Counted from the first letter of the stretch, positions 17,782-27,480 are shown. The stretch: 62,904 nt of DNA from Fidelibacterota bacterium (GCA_022563775.1 JADFMS010000003.1:1-62904), one strand, 5' to 3'. Program-made: numbers and translations. The notes: generated from the letters alone by a model not told the origin.

Positions 17782-18912
17782 CTAATTTTTCCCTACTGTA
17801 GTCAGTTGCGGATTAGGTTTCTCCCTGATTACCGGAACCGGTTGAATTTGACTACTCTTCTCTTCTAAAAGAGTCAGGAAAACTTCTTCCATTGCTTCTA
17901 TGGACCTCCTAATTGAATATTTTCTCTTTATATGTTCAGCAGCGGCTGATCCTAATTCTTCTCTTTTAGATGGGTTCTGCAACAACTCTATGATCGCTTC
18001 GGCATAACCGTCTATATCTCCCAATTCGAGAAGATAGCCTGTCTCATTATGAACAACACCATCGCTGACCGCTCCAACATCGAACGCTACTACCGGTATT
18101 CCCATGCCCAAAGCCTGAATGGTAGCGATACCCAATCCTTCAGCCAAAGAAGGAAGCGCGTTCACGTCGACAATACTCAGAAGCCGTTCTACGTCTGTGC
18201 GATAACCGAGAAATTTTACTCTGTCTCCGAATTGGATCTTCTTCGCTTTTCGTTTTAAGTTATTTTCCTCCGGTCCTGCGCCGGCTATGAGCAGTTTGGC
18301 TTTCGGTACGGCAACCATCACTTTCCAAAATACGTCAAGCAACAGACTATGCCCCTTCTGCCTATGCAGCCGCGCCGCGCTGAACAACACAAGATCGTCT
18401 GCCTCAAGTCCGAGTTCTTTTCTAAGTTTACTCTGTTCAGCATTTGTGATGATCTTTGGAATGCTCGTCCCGGAGGGAATGGTACTAATTTTCTCCTTTG
18501 GAATACCGATGCTGAGGAGTTCTTTGGTGATTTGAGGCGATTGAGCTAACATCGAGTCTGAAAACAGAGACGCAACTTTTAATGTCCGGTACAGCCATCC
18601 TTTTATCTGCGACATTGTATATGGAACCTTCACAAAAATTCCGGGCACCCTCATGAGCCGTCCCGCTATGCTGCCCATCACTGCCATGACCTCCTGCTGA
18701 ACAACTAAAATATCCGGCTTCTCTTTTCGTAAAGTCAGAAGAAGTTTCAGTGGTATCAACGGATTCCATTTCGATTTTGAAAGTGTCAGAGTCTCAATTT
18801 CTGCTTCCTCATAAAGCGGCAACAGCGCACCGCTTCCATGCATAAAAAGTACCTTAGAGGAGAAATTGTTACTGTTCAAATTGTTAATCCAATCAAGCAA
18901 GAGTGTCTGCAC
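17782..18912 (-). CDS. Family 4 glycosyltransferase, 5' end disturbed
   Basis: GT-B retaining glycosyltransferase. The C-terminal domain is intact, with LFSAARLHRQKGHSLLLDV, LIAGAGPEENNL and the nucleotide-sugar loop PSLAEGLGIATIQALGMGIP. The only start in frame is a GTG inside what is normally the first glycine-rich loop (GGVQTLLLDW). The same frame continues upstream with KKLKVLFAIHSPGIGG, clearly the true first beta strand, back to a TGA near 19038, yet contains no ATG, GTG or TTG. So the natural start has been lost or moved by an indel, possibly through fusion to the methyltransferase stub at 18984. The protein may be untranslated or use ATA at about 18987. Confidence 0.85.
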   Translation of the reverse strand: MQTLLLDWINNLNSNNFSSKVLFMHGSGALLPLYEEAEIETLTLSKSKWNPLIPLKLLLTLRKEKPDILVVQQEVMAVMGSIAGRLMRVPGIFVKVPYTMSQIKGWLYRTLKVASLFSDSMLAQSPQITKELLSIGIPKEKISTIPSGTSIPKIITNAEQSKLRKELGLEADDLVLFSAARLHRQKGHSLLLDVFWKVMVAVPKAKLLIAGAGPEENNLKRKAKKIQFGDRVKFLGYRTDVERLLSIVDVNALPSLAEGLGIATIQALGMGIPVVAFDVGAVSDGVVHNETGYLLELGDIDGYAEAIIELLQNPSKREELGSAAAEHIKRKYSIRRSIEAMEEVFLTLLEEKSSQIQPVPVIREKPNPQLTTVGKN

Positions 18913-18983
18913 ACCTCCGATTCCCGGACTATGAATGGCAAACAGGACTTTTAACTTTTTATCGCTGTATGGAAATGTCTCGT

Positions 18984-19058
18984 CTATACTGTGTTCCCTT
19001 TGGATGGGCGAATGTAGGGAATGTCGCCCACGTATTCAGCCGCCTCATCAAACTTCAT
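18984..19058 (-). pseudogene. 5' stub of a small-molecule methyltransferase
   Basis: A 24-codon frame reads MKFDEAAEYVGDIPYIRPSK and ends at TAG 18984-18986. The VGDIPYIRPSKG pattern is like the N-terminus of class I SAM methyltransferases found in polysaccharide clusters (normally followed by LYDFI and LELGFAHG), but the catalytic body is absent and the glycosyltransferase frame follows. It looks like the residue of a deletion joining two genes. The remaining bases up to 19286 hold no gene that I can support. Confidence 0.35.
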
Positions 19059-19286
19059 CTATTCTCTCCGCTTCTTTCCCGTAGCGATAAGACCTCACTA
19101 AACGTCTTACACACTACTGTCTGTGTAGTGATTTGGGCAAATTTTATGCCATTAGGGGTTAATTATATTATAATTAGAAGTCATACTCTGAGAGCATTAC
19201 AACACAAGCCTTTCAAGAATTTTGATAATGTTACTTTATTGTAGGATTAAATTGGGAAGAGGAAAAGGTTTCCTCAATAAGCGCTC

Positions 19287-20111
19287 CTAAGGAATATTTT
19301 TCATGCCCGAAGCAAAGAGTGAAAAGACAATTATAGAGTCATCTTCATTCGATCCTGATATGAACTCCTCTCTAATTCGGTGTTTTTCCTTTATGAATTC
19401 CTGAGTATCTCTTAGATGAACCTCTGTGCGGACATCACCGAACCGTTTCGAATAACTTTTTACATGGTCGCTTTTTCGGAGACGGTTCAGGTTGCTCGGC
19501 GGATTTAGAAATTTTTTCCAGACGAATTCGGAATATGTCAGCATCTCAAAGGGATGCTTTCCGAAATGGTCACCTATATGTATAAAATGAAGATGAACTC
19601 CTTCAGGATTTGTAAAATCAGATAAGGAATCAATTATACCGGGCAGATTGTCAACGTGCTCCATCACGGAGTTCGACAGTATGATGTCCGCTTTTGGCAA
19701 GTTGCTCATTTTAGACCTGATGTCACCGTGATGAACTGAAATGAATCGACTTTCGGGAATCGCCCTACCCTTCTCGATAGAAAAGTATTCGGGGTATTGC
19801 TTTGCGACATCCAAGTTCACTTTAGTATGAAGATCTTCATGCTGCTCCACAAGCGCTACGTGCTTTGCGCCGAAACTTAATAAATAGCCGGCAACCGCAT
19901 ACGTTCCCCCGAATCCGAAAACTATGATACTTTTGCCTTCCATGCCGACGTTCTGATTTGATAATTGGGATTTATATCGTTTCGCCGAAGATTCCGGCTC
20001 GGATGTATCCAGACCTGCCCGGATCAAAAGTGACCTTCTCAATAAAAATTTCTGTATGAGCCGAGGCGTAAGTCTTCTTAAAATGCGAGCCGTTATGTAT
20101 GATAGATTCAT
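19287..20111 (-). CDS. Class I SAM-dependent methyltransferase
   Basis: 274 residues. The Rossmann motif is KSIIVFGFGGTYAVAGYLLS at about residues 59-78, followed by the acidic VEQHED (SAM ribose binding) and the post-II segment ADIILSNSVMEHVDNL, as in FkbM/UbiE-like O- or C-methyltransferases. No membrane segment. Its ATG overlaps the stop of the membrane protein gene upstream by 4 bases, so they are translated together. The substrate is unknown; the context suggests a glycan precursor. Confidence 0.78.
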   Translation of the reverse strand: MNLSYITARILRRLTPRLIQKFLLRRSLLIRAGLDTSEPESSAKRYKSQLSNQNVGMEGKSIIVFGFGGTYAVAGYLLSFGAKHVALVEQHEDLHTKVNLDVAKQYPEYFSIEKGRAIPESRFISVHHGDIRSKMSNLPKADIILSNSVMEHVDNLPGIIDSLSDFTNPEGVHLHFIHIGDHFGKHPFEMLTYSEFVWKKFLNPPSNLNRLRKSDHVKSYSKRFGDVRTEVHLRDTQEFIKEKHRIREEFISGSNEDDSIIVFSLFASGMKNIP

Positions 20112-22030
20112 TCCGGTTTTTGAGCAAGCCGATTCAACAGGGAGGATATTTCAGCATCCGCTCCCTTCTCTTTGATATAGAAATTGCAATGCTCCGCTGC
20201 CATTCGTAGTTCATCTTCTGATCGGGCTATATCGGCATAACTCAGTATAGTATCTTTACTTAACGGGTCAAGCTCAAGCGATTTATTAAGCATTTTACGC
20301 GCTTCATCTTTATTTCCCGTCTGCCAGAGGACAGTCGCTAAATTCGTATACGCTGCTGAATTTGATGATGATTCTTCAATCGCTCTCCTGAAATACGCTT
20401 TCGCATCATCAAAATTTTCTTCTGCAAAAGCTATCTCTCCAAGCTCGTTCAGAGCGGTCTCGTATGATTCCTCGACCAAAGAATATGCCACGTATTTCCT
20501 GTCCTCCACGTTGGGAAGTCGCGTATCAAATAGTTGGTCCTGTTTATATTTCAGATGTGTTTGGGTTTGCAGCTCTTCAATTGATAATCCCCCTGAAACC
20601 ATTATGATCAGTTTCGTTTTGTTCAGCGCTATATCTTTGAACATCCGATTTAGAAAATCGTCCATATCTCTCATGGCTATCGAACGAATGCTATCCTCAC
20701 CCACTTGCAGATGCCCGATTGCGGAGCGTCGTTCCGACAGAAAGTAAATTTCAGGGTTCACGCTCCATACGAATATATAGTCTTCGGGGGAGGTTTTGGA
20801 CTTCACGTATTCCGCTATCTCTTCCGATGCAAGAAAGTTCGGTAGACTGTGTCGATACTGATATAACGCCTGCTCAGTGGAGTTCATCCGAACGAAAAAC
20901 CGATATAATCGGGGAAGAGCGAACACGAACGCGACAGATGCAAAACTTAGCGTATATGTTGCGAACCGTAATTGAGATCCCGTTGACGGTTCGATAGCCG
21001 AAAATATCAAATAGCCACCTGTAACGGCAAATAATGGAATAAATGGGATCAGATAGTACGCATAAAATTTTTGAGGCAGCCAGTAGCCGATCACCATTCC
21101 TGCAAAAAGTGTTGTCAGGATGAAATTCGGCGGTTGAGTCGGTTTCAGAAGCAGCATTGTAAGTCCGGCACTACCGATTATCCATATAGGCGCCGCTTCC
21201 AACAGATGAGAGCGAAGATTAAGTCTTAACTGCTCCCATTTATGAGAGTGTCGTTCACTTTTCACCCACTTTCCATTCTCGGGCAGCCTGTCAAGAACAT
21301 AGGAAAGACCCCGAATAGTGGGACGAATAAGAAAAACATGCATCAGGTGCGAGAATTTTACCCCTTTCAACAGATAAAATGAGAAGAATAGCATATACGG
21401 CAGCGCAAACGCCGCAAACAGCAATGAAAAGTTGGTCAGATCAGAGTTAATGTAAGCCGTATAAACAAAATAGCTTAAAAAATATGGCGCGCTGCTCTGT
21501 TTCAACAACATCGTCAGAAATCCCGAAAATCCCGCAAGAACGAGATAGAATTGCGAACCGGTTTGCATGAATAGTGTGAACGAACCGATTGAGAGGGTTA
21601 TAAATAGTGTTTGGTAGTTCTCGGCGTTCAGGTCGGCTGTCCACGTGAACGGCAGACTCGAATAGAACGCATAAAGTCCCGCTGCTATCAATCCTTCTGT
21701 AGTTCCGAATGCGGTCAGCCCTAACCAAAACACGCCTAATGTGTTCATCAGATACCACACGGAATCGAAAACCCTTATGCGGCGGGGGTTTGTTCCGCAA
21801 AGAGTAACGATCAACCAGAAAATATAGGTCATTCCCGGTTTACCCCAATTGATGAGGCTTTCGTTACCACCGGCTCCCGGTATGATATTCTTCCCCATCT
21901 TTTTATACCAATAGTTCATGTACCCGTAAACACCATGATCCCAGTCGAGCGGAAGTCCGCGAAACCGCATCCGAATTGCGAAGTTGGCTGCTAATACGGC
22001 TGACAGTATGGAATATTCTGGAATTGACAC
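20108..22030 (-). CDS. GT-C-like membrane glycosyltransferase with C-terminal TPR repeats
   Basis: 640 residues. Many hydrophobic segments fill residues 1-380. The first periplasmic loop after helix 1 contains acidic DWDHGVYGYMNYW, as in polyprenol-phosphate-sugar-dependent (ArnT/PMT/GT39-like) transferases. A soluble periplasmic part follows, then TPR repeats from about residue 520 (AYFRRAIEESSSNSAAYTNLATVLWQ and ARKMLNKSLELDP). A GT-C enzyme with TPRs may glycosylate or recognise a protein partner. It is the first gene of the operon that runs to 12017. The donor is inferred to be lipid-linked. The 105 bases upstream hold nothing clear. Confidence 0.75.
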   Translation of the reverse strand: MSIPEYSILSAVLAANFAIRMRFRGLPLDWDHGVYGYMNYWYKKMGKNIIPGAGGNESLINWGKPGMTYIFWLIVTLCGTNPRRIRVFDSVWYLMNTLGVFWLGLTAFGTTEGLIAAGLYAFYSSLPFTWTADLNAENYQTLFITLSIGSFTLFMQTGSQFYLVLAGFSGFLTMLLKQSSAPYFLSYFVYTAYINSDLTNFSLLFAAFALPYMLFFSFYLLKGVKFSHLMHVFLIRPTIRGLSYVLDRLPENGKWVKSERHSHKWEQLRLNLRSHLLEAAPIWIIGSAGLTMLLLKPTQPPNFILTTLFAGMVIGYWLPQKFYAYYLIPFIPLFAVTGGYLIFSAIEPSTGSQLRFATYTLSFASVAFVFALPRLYRFFVRMNSTEQALYQYRHSLPNFLASEEIAEYVKSKTSPEDYIFVWSVNPEIYFLSERRSAIGHLQVGEDSIRSIAMRDMDDFLNRMFKDIALNKTKLIIMVSGGLSIEELQTQTHLKYKQDQLFDTRLPNVEDRKYVAYSLVEESYETALNELGEIAFAEENFDDAKAYFRRAIEESSSNSAAYTNLATVLWQTGNKDEARKMLNKSLELDPLSKDTILSYADIARSEDELRMAAEHCNFYIKEKGADAEISSLLNRLAQKPE

Positions 22031-22135
22031 GCTTTTAAGATATGCTGCTCTGAATCTAACGGCAAGTGAAACGAATTAGCGTTACCTGGTGATCATAATG
22101 AAAATTAGAAGAGGAACACTGATTTCTCAGCGGGC

Positions 22136-24742
22136 TTAACTTTCCTGCTTCAAAGCTGCTAATCGCTTGATAGCATCTCTACGTTCAGGAATATCCTCGT
22201 CGGCATCTTTCCAAATCTTAAGAAACTTTTCATAGCCGTCTATGGCGAGAGCCGCATTGCCTTCCGCTTCATATGCCAATCCCTGAATATAAAATGCGCG
22301 GGGATAATTATACGCATGTGCTTGTGAAGAGATAGAAGGTTTTAGCATTTCGGAAGCCACACCGAGAGCCGAATCATAATTTTTCATTTGTAAGTACGCT
22401 GATGCTTTCTTGTATAGGTAATAATCGTACCTACGTTTTTCGAGTTTGAGAATTTCATATTCTTTTAACGCAGCTTCAAATTCTTTATTTAAAAGCCGTC
22501 TTTCAAAGTTTAAATATGCGATGACTACATTTATATTCGAGTCATATTTATCAGATTCATTATTAGACCGCAACTGATCAACAGTGCTGCTAAGCCCGGT
22601 AAGATCGCCATTTTCAGCATATATTCTTCCCAAGGTTAGGTAAGGATATAGGTTATTGAAGCTATTGAAAGTAGCTGCTTCGGCATCCTCGAGAGCTCCA
22701 TCTAAATTACCGAATAAGAACTTATAATAAGCTAACCGGGAAAGCGCTCTCGATTGGACATCAGATCTAAAACTTATTGATGATTCATATAATTTCAGAC
22801 TTAAATCAAAAGATTCTTGATATTTTCCCTGTAACTCATAGACCTCTATTATATTCTCTTTCGCATTGTATCGGTCATATTCTGATACATTTAATTCGTT
22901 TACCATGTTTAGAGTTTTTTCTGCTTTTGAATATAATCCCATTTTTTGATAGGTAATCGCTAATGTCGATATCAGGCTGTAGCTATTCGGACGAACGGTC
23001 AATCCTCTGTTTGCCCAATCAATGGCTGTGTCAAATTCTCCCTTCGCGGAGTACAGCCTGGCAAGTTCATAATACCCGTTAGCCTTATCAGGAAATCGTT
23101 TTTGTAATTTTAACGCCTCGATTATTCCTCTGTCAAATAGCCCTCGCCGATAGTAAATATCGAACACGTGATGATAAGCGAGTAGAAACTCGGGATCTAA
23201 TTCAATAGCGCTTTCAAAAGCAGCCAAGGCTTGAAGTAGATCAGCAGGATAGTGATAATAAACTTCTCCGAGGAGGTAGTGCGCCTGCTTATCGTCAGGA
23301 TATTTTCTTACAAGTGATATGAATATTGACAATGAGGATCGGTTCTCAGATTTTAAAATAGCATCCAAACCTGTTATCAGCATCCGCTCCTTTTCGGGAA
23401 GGTCAGCGAGGTAAGGATCTAATTTTCTCACCATGGAAATTGGATCAGGTTTCCTTTCCCACCACCATGCGACCGCCTTTTCATACAATGCCTGTGTAAA
23501 TGTGGAGTCTATTGCCAAGGCTTTATCAAATTTTTCAATTGATTTTGAAAAATTGACCTCATTGATCAATTCTAATCCCTCGATATAATATTGGTACGCT
23601 TCTGCCGATGAGGTGGTGATCTCTTTTACAGGATTATCACTGTCTCCGGATTCGTTTATCACTCCTAACGCATTCTTGACTTCGATACTAAGAATATCAA
23701 CCAATTCAAATAGATCAGTTCCCGTAGCTCTCTGCGCCTCTAAAATCCTTCCATCCTTAACGTTCTGAATCTCCGTCGTGAGAATAATTTTTGATCCCGC
23801 TCGTGTAAAGGAGCCTGTAAGCATCCATCTTGCTCTCGCTTCTTTGGCTATCTCGGTGGCATTCGAACGATCTATGAGCCTGGAACTGCCCGACCGTTTC
23901 TGTTTAGCGATATCGTACAACCGTTGTGTGCCGATTACTCTTAGAGATTTAGCCTGTGTAAGGTCGGTAGTCAGAAGCATCTTGATCATCTCGGCATTCC
24001 TATTTTCATCAGACGGGTCCGCCATATTCTCTATGAATAAAACAGCGATAGAGTTTTCATCCGCAACTACTTCTTGTATCGAAGATTCCTCAGAAAACCA
24101 TGCTTTGCTGATAAATAGTATTAGAACGATCAGAGCTGCGCTAATCCATGTGTATAAACTTTTTTTCTTAATCGGTTTATCTTCTACTTTCACAGAAGAT
24201 GGTTCGGCAGTTGCCATTGACTCATCGGGAATTGATAATCCCTTGCTCGAAAGAGCATAGACTCTCATTGCTTCCTCGACATTCTTTAGATTTATCTTTC
24301 CGAGCGGAACCGTGTCAACATCAGGATGATTTTTTATGTCATCGTACACTCTGCGCGATATCGTAACCCCGCCTGAAGCTGCTATTGTTTCAAGTCTCGA
24401 CGCGACATTTACTCCATCTCCAAAAACCTCTTCGCCGTCTATAACTACATCGCCTACATGGATACCTATCCGTAATTTCAAAGCCCTATCATCTTTCAGC
24501 GCTCTTTGGATTTCTACGCTGCAATTAACAGCCTCGATCGCGCTCCCGAACGTGCTGAAGGTACCATCTCCCACGTATTGAATCACTTCACCGCCATGCT
24601 TCTCGATAAGGGGTTTCATTAATTCGCGATGCCGCTGAATTAGTTCGCGAGCTCTGCTTTCATCTTTTTGCATTAATGCGGTATATCCGACCAAGTCGGT
24701 GAACATGATTGCCGCTAATTTGCGTTTAGGAGATTCTGTCAC
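22136..24742 (-). CDS. Class III nucleotide cyclase, TolB-like and TPR fusion (copy 1)
   Basis: 868 residues. The catalytic domain at about 5-170 has both metal-binding Asp residues (MFTDLVGY and YVGDGTF) and the transition-state Asn/Arg in GDGVNVASR. At the purine-binding position, where adenylate cyclases have Lys, it has Gln (EVIQYVGDG). One membrane helix near 195-215 (YTWISAALIVLILFI) is followed by a TolB/FlgO-like domain (SIAVLFIENMADPSDE) and by long TPR arrays to the C-terminus, presumably periplasmic. A second messenger enzyme coupled to an envelope sensor is likely. It lies 3 bases after the frameshifted copy upstream. Confidence 0.85.
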   Translation of the reverse strand: MTESPKRKLAAIMFTDLVGYTALMQKDESRARELIQRHRELMKPLIEKHGGEVIQYVGDGTFSTFGSAIEAVNCSVEIQRALKDDRALKLRIGIHVGDVVIDGEEVFGDGVNVASRLETIAASGGVTISRRVYDDIKNHPDVDTVPLGKINLKNVEEAMRVYALSSKGLSIPDESMATAEPSSVKVEDKPIKKKSLYTWISAALIVLILFISKAWFSEESSIQEVVADENSIAVLFIENMADPSDENRNAEMIKMLLTTDLTQAKSLRVIGTQRLYDIAKQKRSGSSRLIDRSNATEIAKEARARWMLTGSFTRAGSKIILTTEIQNVKDGRILEAQRATGTDLFELVDILSIEVKNALGVINESGDSDNPVKEITTSSAEAYQYYIEGLELINEVNFSKSIEKFDKALAIDSTFTQALYEKAVAWWWERKPDPISMVRKLDPYLADLPEKERMLITGLDAILKSENRSSLSIFISLVRKYPDDKQAHYLLGEVYYHYPADLLQALAAFESAIELDPEFLLAYHHVFDIYYRRGLFDRGIIEALKLQKRFPDKANGYYELARLYSAKGEFDTAIDWANRGLTVRPNSYSLISTLAITYQKMGLYSKAEKTLNMVNELNVSEYDRYNAKENIIEVYELQGKYQESFDLSLKLYESSISFRSDVQSRALSRLAYYKFLFGNLDGALEDAEAATFNSFNNLYPYLTLGRIYAENGDLTGLSSTVDQLRSNNESDKYDSNINVVIAYLNFERRLLNKEFEAALKEYEILKLEKRRYDYYLYKKASAYLQMKNYDSALGVASEMLKPSISSQAHAYNYPRAFYIQGLAYEAEGNAALAIDGYEKFLKIWKDADEDIPERRDAIKRLAALKQES

Positions 24743-24745
24743 TTA

Positions 24746-25192
24746 TTACTCCAAACCCATCTTCTTGAGCAGTTCACTGAATCTTGGGTCTGAGCGCAGG
24801 CTGTCAAATTTTGGATCCACTTTAATGTAGACTAATTCTCCTTCCCTTTTTTCAAAGGCATATTCCAACTGTTCGAACGCTTTATCCTTCTGACCGAGGC
24901 GGGTATATAGTACCGCTCTGATGCGTGAAGAGATACGGTCCGGTTCCGGGTAGCTATCCACCCACTCGAGAACATTCTGCCAATATTCTGTCCAACTTGA
25001 TATTGCAAAAGTTTGAGGAGACTCCCAAAACGCCTCCTCATTGGATCCAGTGAGAGTTCCTGATAACACATATTGATCGATTGCCTCATCATATCTGCCC
25101 TCTTGCTCGTAAACGTTCGCGAGCACTATGTGCCCGCCGGTAAAGTTCGGGTCCATTTCAAGCAATATGCGATTGATCAACCGCTTTGTCAT
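24746..25192 (-). CDS. C-terminal TPR piece of frameshifted cyclase (copy 2)
   Basis: 148 residues of TPR sequence beginning mid-repeat: LLEMDPNFTGGHIVLANVYE and GRYDEAIDQYV, ending with the LRSDPRFSELLKKMG motif that closes this protein family. It continues the cyclase at 25158 in another frame; the natural join would read SHIALEMDPNF. So this is not an independent gene but the displaced end of copy 2. The ATG here is fortuitous and lies inside the overlap of the two frames. Translation would need a frameshift or internal initiation. Confidence 0.75.
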   Translation of the reverse strand: MTKRLINRILLEMDPNFTGGHIVLANVYEQEGRYDEAIDQYVLSGTLTGSNEEAFWESPQTFAISSWTEYWQNVLEWVDSYPEPDRISSRIRAVLYTRLGQKDKAFEQLEYAFEKREGELVYIKVDPKFDSLRSDPRFSELLKKMGLE

Positions 25193-26792
25193 ATCGGCGG
25201 CTGTAGTAAAAAATTCTTGCAGCCGTGAGGCTTACATTAAGCGATACAGGATCGAGTTCTAAGGCAATTTTAGCTTCTTTAACGGCTTCATCTAATCTCC
25301 CTACCGCTGCTAAATACAGAGCGTATAATTGGTGGGTATCTGAAGAGTTTGCGTTAAGTTCGATAGCTCGATTAAATTCCACCTCGGCTCCATCCCAGTC
25401 CCAATCGTATGTCCGTTTCACATACGCTAAAGCCGTGTGCGCTTCTGCTAAATTATCATCGATTTCTAAAGCTTTCTTCGCAGCTACCGTTGCTCTTGAA
25501 AATGCTTCCTTACGAGGATACAGATCATGATTAAAGTATCCTACAAAAGCATATGATTTCGACAATTCCGAATAAGCTAAAGCGTATCGAGGATCCTTTT
25601 CGACCGCTAAATTTAAATACTCGATACCCTTTTTCAATCCTTCTTTTGTTAACTTGTTAGAGTAAAAACGACCTTTTAAATACAGATTATACGCCGCCAA
25701 ATTTTCTGTATGCCGTTCAGCTATCGAAGGTTTCTCTATTCCTGCAAATTCTATTTTCAACCTGTTAGCAATCGACTGAGATATCTCATCCTGTATTGCA
25801 AAAACATCCGACATCTCACGCTCAAAGACTTCCGACCAGATGTGATAACCGTCCTCTATGTTAATAAGCTGGGCGGTAATACGTAGTTTGGTTCCTGACT
25901 TTCTAACGCTTCCTTCCAGAACCGTATTGACGTTAAGTTTCTCTCCGACTTCCCGGATGTCTATCTTTGCTCCCTTGAACCTGAACGAGGAGGTCCGTGA
26001 GGCTACCCGCAGACCCTTAATTTTTGTAAGGGCATTAATTATCTCTTCAGTCATACCATCGCTGAAATATTCATTTTCGGGATCCGAACTCATATTTTCA
26101 AACGGCATAACAGCGATCGACGCCATTGAACTTCGCTCAATTGAGATTCCTTCGCCTGTAACTGATTCATCAGAAACAGTTTTATAAACATAGAGCCCGG
26201 AGAATATGATTATGACAGCCAAAACAGCAAATGCCAGCCTCTTTCTGAATATTCCCTCATATCGGGGAATATTCAGATGAACATCATCCCCAATCTCTGA
26301 AATCGCGAAAACTTCCATCGGCTCATCAACGTTTTTAAGATTCTGCTTGCCCAAAGAATACAGGTTGAGTCCCGGTTGATTCTTAACGTCATCCCGAACT
26401 CTTGAAGAGACACATATTCCCCCCGGCTCGGCAAGCGGCTCGATTCGCGAAGCGACATTCACTCCATCTCCGTAAACTTCTTCTCCTTCTACAACCACAT
26501 CTCCCACATGTATTCCGATTCGTATATTCACTTCAGGTTCAGACTCAAGCACCTTTTGCATTTCTAAAGCCGCGTTCACAGCTTCAATAGCGCTAATGAA
26601 CGTGCAGAATGTGCCGTCTCCGACATACTGAAGAACCTCACCCGAATACCTCTCGACTATCGGCTTTATCACATTTCGTTGCTTCTCTATGAGTTCCCGC
26701 GCCTTTGGCTCATCTTTTTGCATCAAGGATGTATAGCCGACCATGTCCGTAAACATGATGGCTGCTAATTTGCGTTTAGGTTCAGGTGTCAT
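25158..26792 (-). CDS. Class III nucleotide cyclase, TolB-like and TPR fusion (copy 2, frameshifted)
   Basis: 544 residues as read. The cyclase domain has MFTDMVGY, VGDGTF and GDGVNVASR, and again Gln at the purine position (EVLQYVGDG). A membrane helix (LAFAVLAVIIIFSGLYV, about 193) precedes a TolB/FlgO-like domain (SIAVMPFENMSSDPENEYFS) and TPRs. The frame runs into TGA after VDQSHIA; one base fewer than expected in GCTTGAAATGG shifts the frame, and the lost part is the piece at 24746. It is either a true single-base deletion or a sequencing error. The gene lacks a good Shine-Dalgarno. Confidence 0.8.
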   Translation of the reverse strand: MTPEPKRKLAAIMFTDMVGYTSLMQKDEPKARELIEKQRNVIKPIVERYSGEVLQYVGDGTFCTFISAIEAVNAALEMQKVLESEPEVNIRIGIHVGDVVVEGEEVYGDGVNVASRIEPLAEPGGICVSSRVRDDVKNQPGLNLYSLGKQNLKNVDEPMEVFAISEIGDDVHLNIPRYEGIFRKRLAFAVLAVIIIFSGLYVYKTVSDESVTGEGISIERSSMASIAVMPFENMSSDPENEYFSDGMTEEIINALTKIKGLRVASRTSSFRFKGAKIDIREVGEKLNVNTVLEGSVRKSGTKLRITAQLINIEDGYHIWSEVFEREMSDVFAIQDEISQSIANRLKIEFAGIEKPSIAERHTENLAAYNLYLKGRFYSNKLTKEGLKKGIEYLNLAVEKDPRYALAYSELSKSYAFVGYFNHDLYPRKEAFSRATVAAKKALEIDDNLAEAHTALAYVKRTYDWDWDGAEVEFNRAIELNANSSDTHQLYALYLAAVGRLDEAVKEAKIALELDPVSLNVSLTAARIFYYSRRYDKAVDQSHIA

Positions 26793-26921
26793 TTAATGGC
26801 TCTTTAGCAATTGCGATTGTTTTGTTAATGATACTCAGAAAAGATACTGTTACTTGCAAGACACTGCAAGTGAAATGATTATTTAGAGAGCTGTGAATAT
26901 TACTAATTAACCGTCGCTCAA

Positions 26922-27190
26922 TTGACTCCTCACACACCCCCTCTCCTCACCCCTTCGGGATTCGAATCAGCCCCTCCTTTCAAGGAGTGGACATCACACC
27001 TCCTCCCTCGAGGGAGGAGGTGCCACGAAGTGACGGAGGGTGTAACTCTGATATTGTCACTAAAATTATGGCAACCGAATGATCACATCCCCCGCCTGAC
27101 ATTAGCCGGGCAGGCTCATCCGTCAACTGACGGACACTCCCCTAAAGGGGAGAGAATCTCTGAGGCGCGGGGCTGGGATTGGTAGTCAGT
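26922..27190. repeat. GC-rich palindromic repeat, family P copy 3
   Basis: Longest member: CACACCCCCTCTCC, CCCCTCCTTTCAAGGAG, CCTCCCTCGAGGGAGG, CACGAAGTGACGGAGGGTG and a CGTCAACTGACG dyad. It shares its modules with 6250 in inverted order. No gene is visible between 26793 and 27481 apart from the repeats. Confidence 0.7.
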
Positions 27191-27480
27191 GAAAACATCC
27201 TTACGCCATTCACGGCGTTTTCATTAGATGGATGATAAGAGCGTGAACGCCCTATCTTTTTATTTTATCTCTTCTATCCCAGCCGTAAACGGCTGGGCTG
27301 ATAATTTATTCACATCATAGATGCGAAATCCCGCAGAATGCGGGGAGAGGTTGATTTGTGAATAAAACCGTTAAAACGGTTTCTCGTAACGTTACATATT
27401 ATTAACCCCTGGATTAATCCAGGGGTTATCGAGAGAAGTCTGATATTTGAACCATTTTAATGGTTTGAATATAGAAAGTG
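27190..27480. repeat. Palindrome-rich repeat block
   Basis: A chain of short perfect palindromes: CAGCCGTAAACGGCTG, AACCGTTAAAACGGTT and CCCCTGGATTAATCCAGGGG, followed by CCATTTTAATGG just before the end of the receiver gene. Each could form a hairpin in RNA, and the last ones may act as terminators for neighbouring transcripts. This is a distinct type from family P and occurs once here. Confidence 0.6.
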
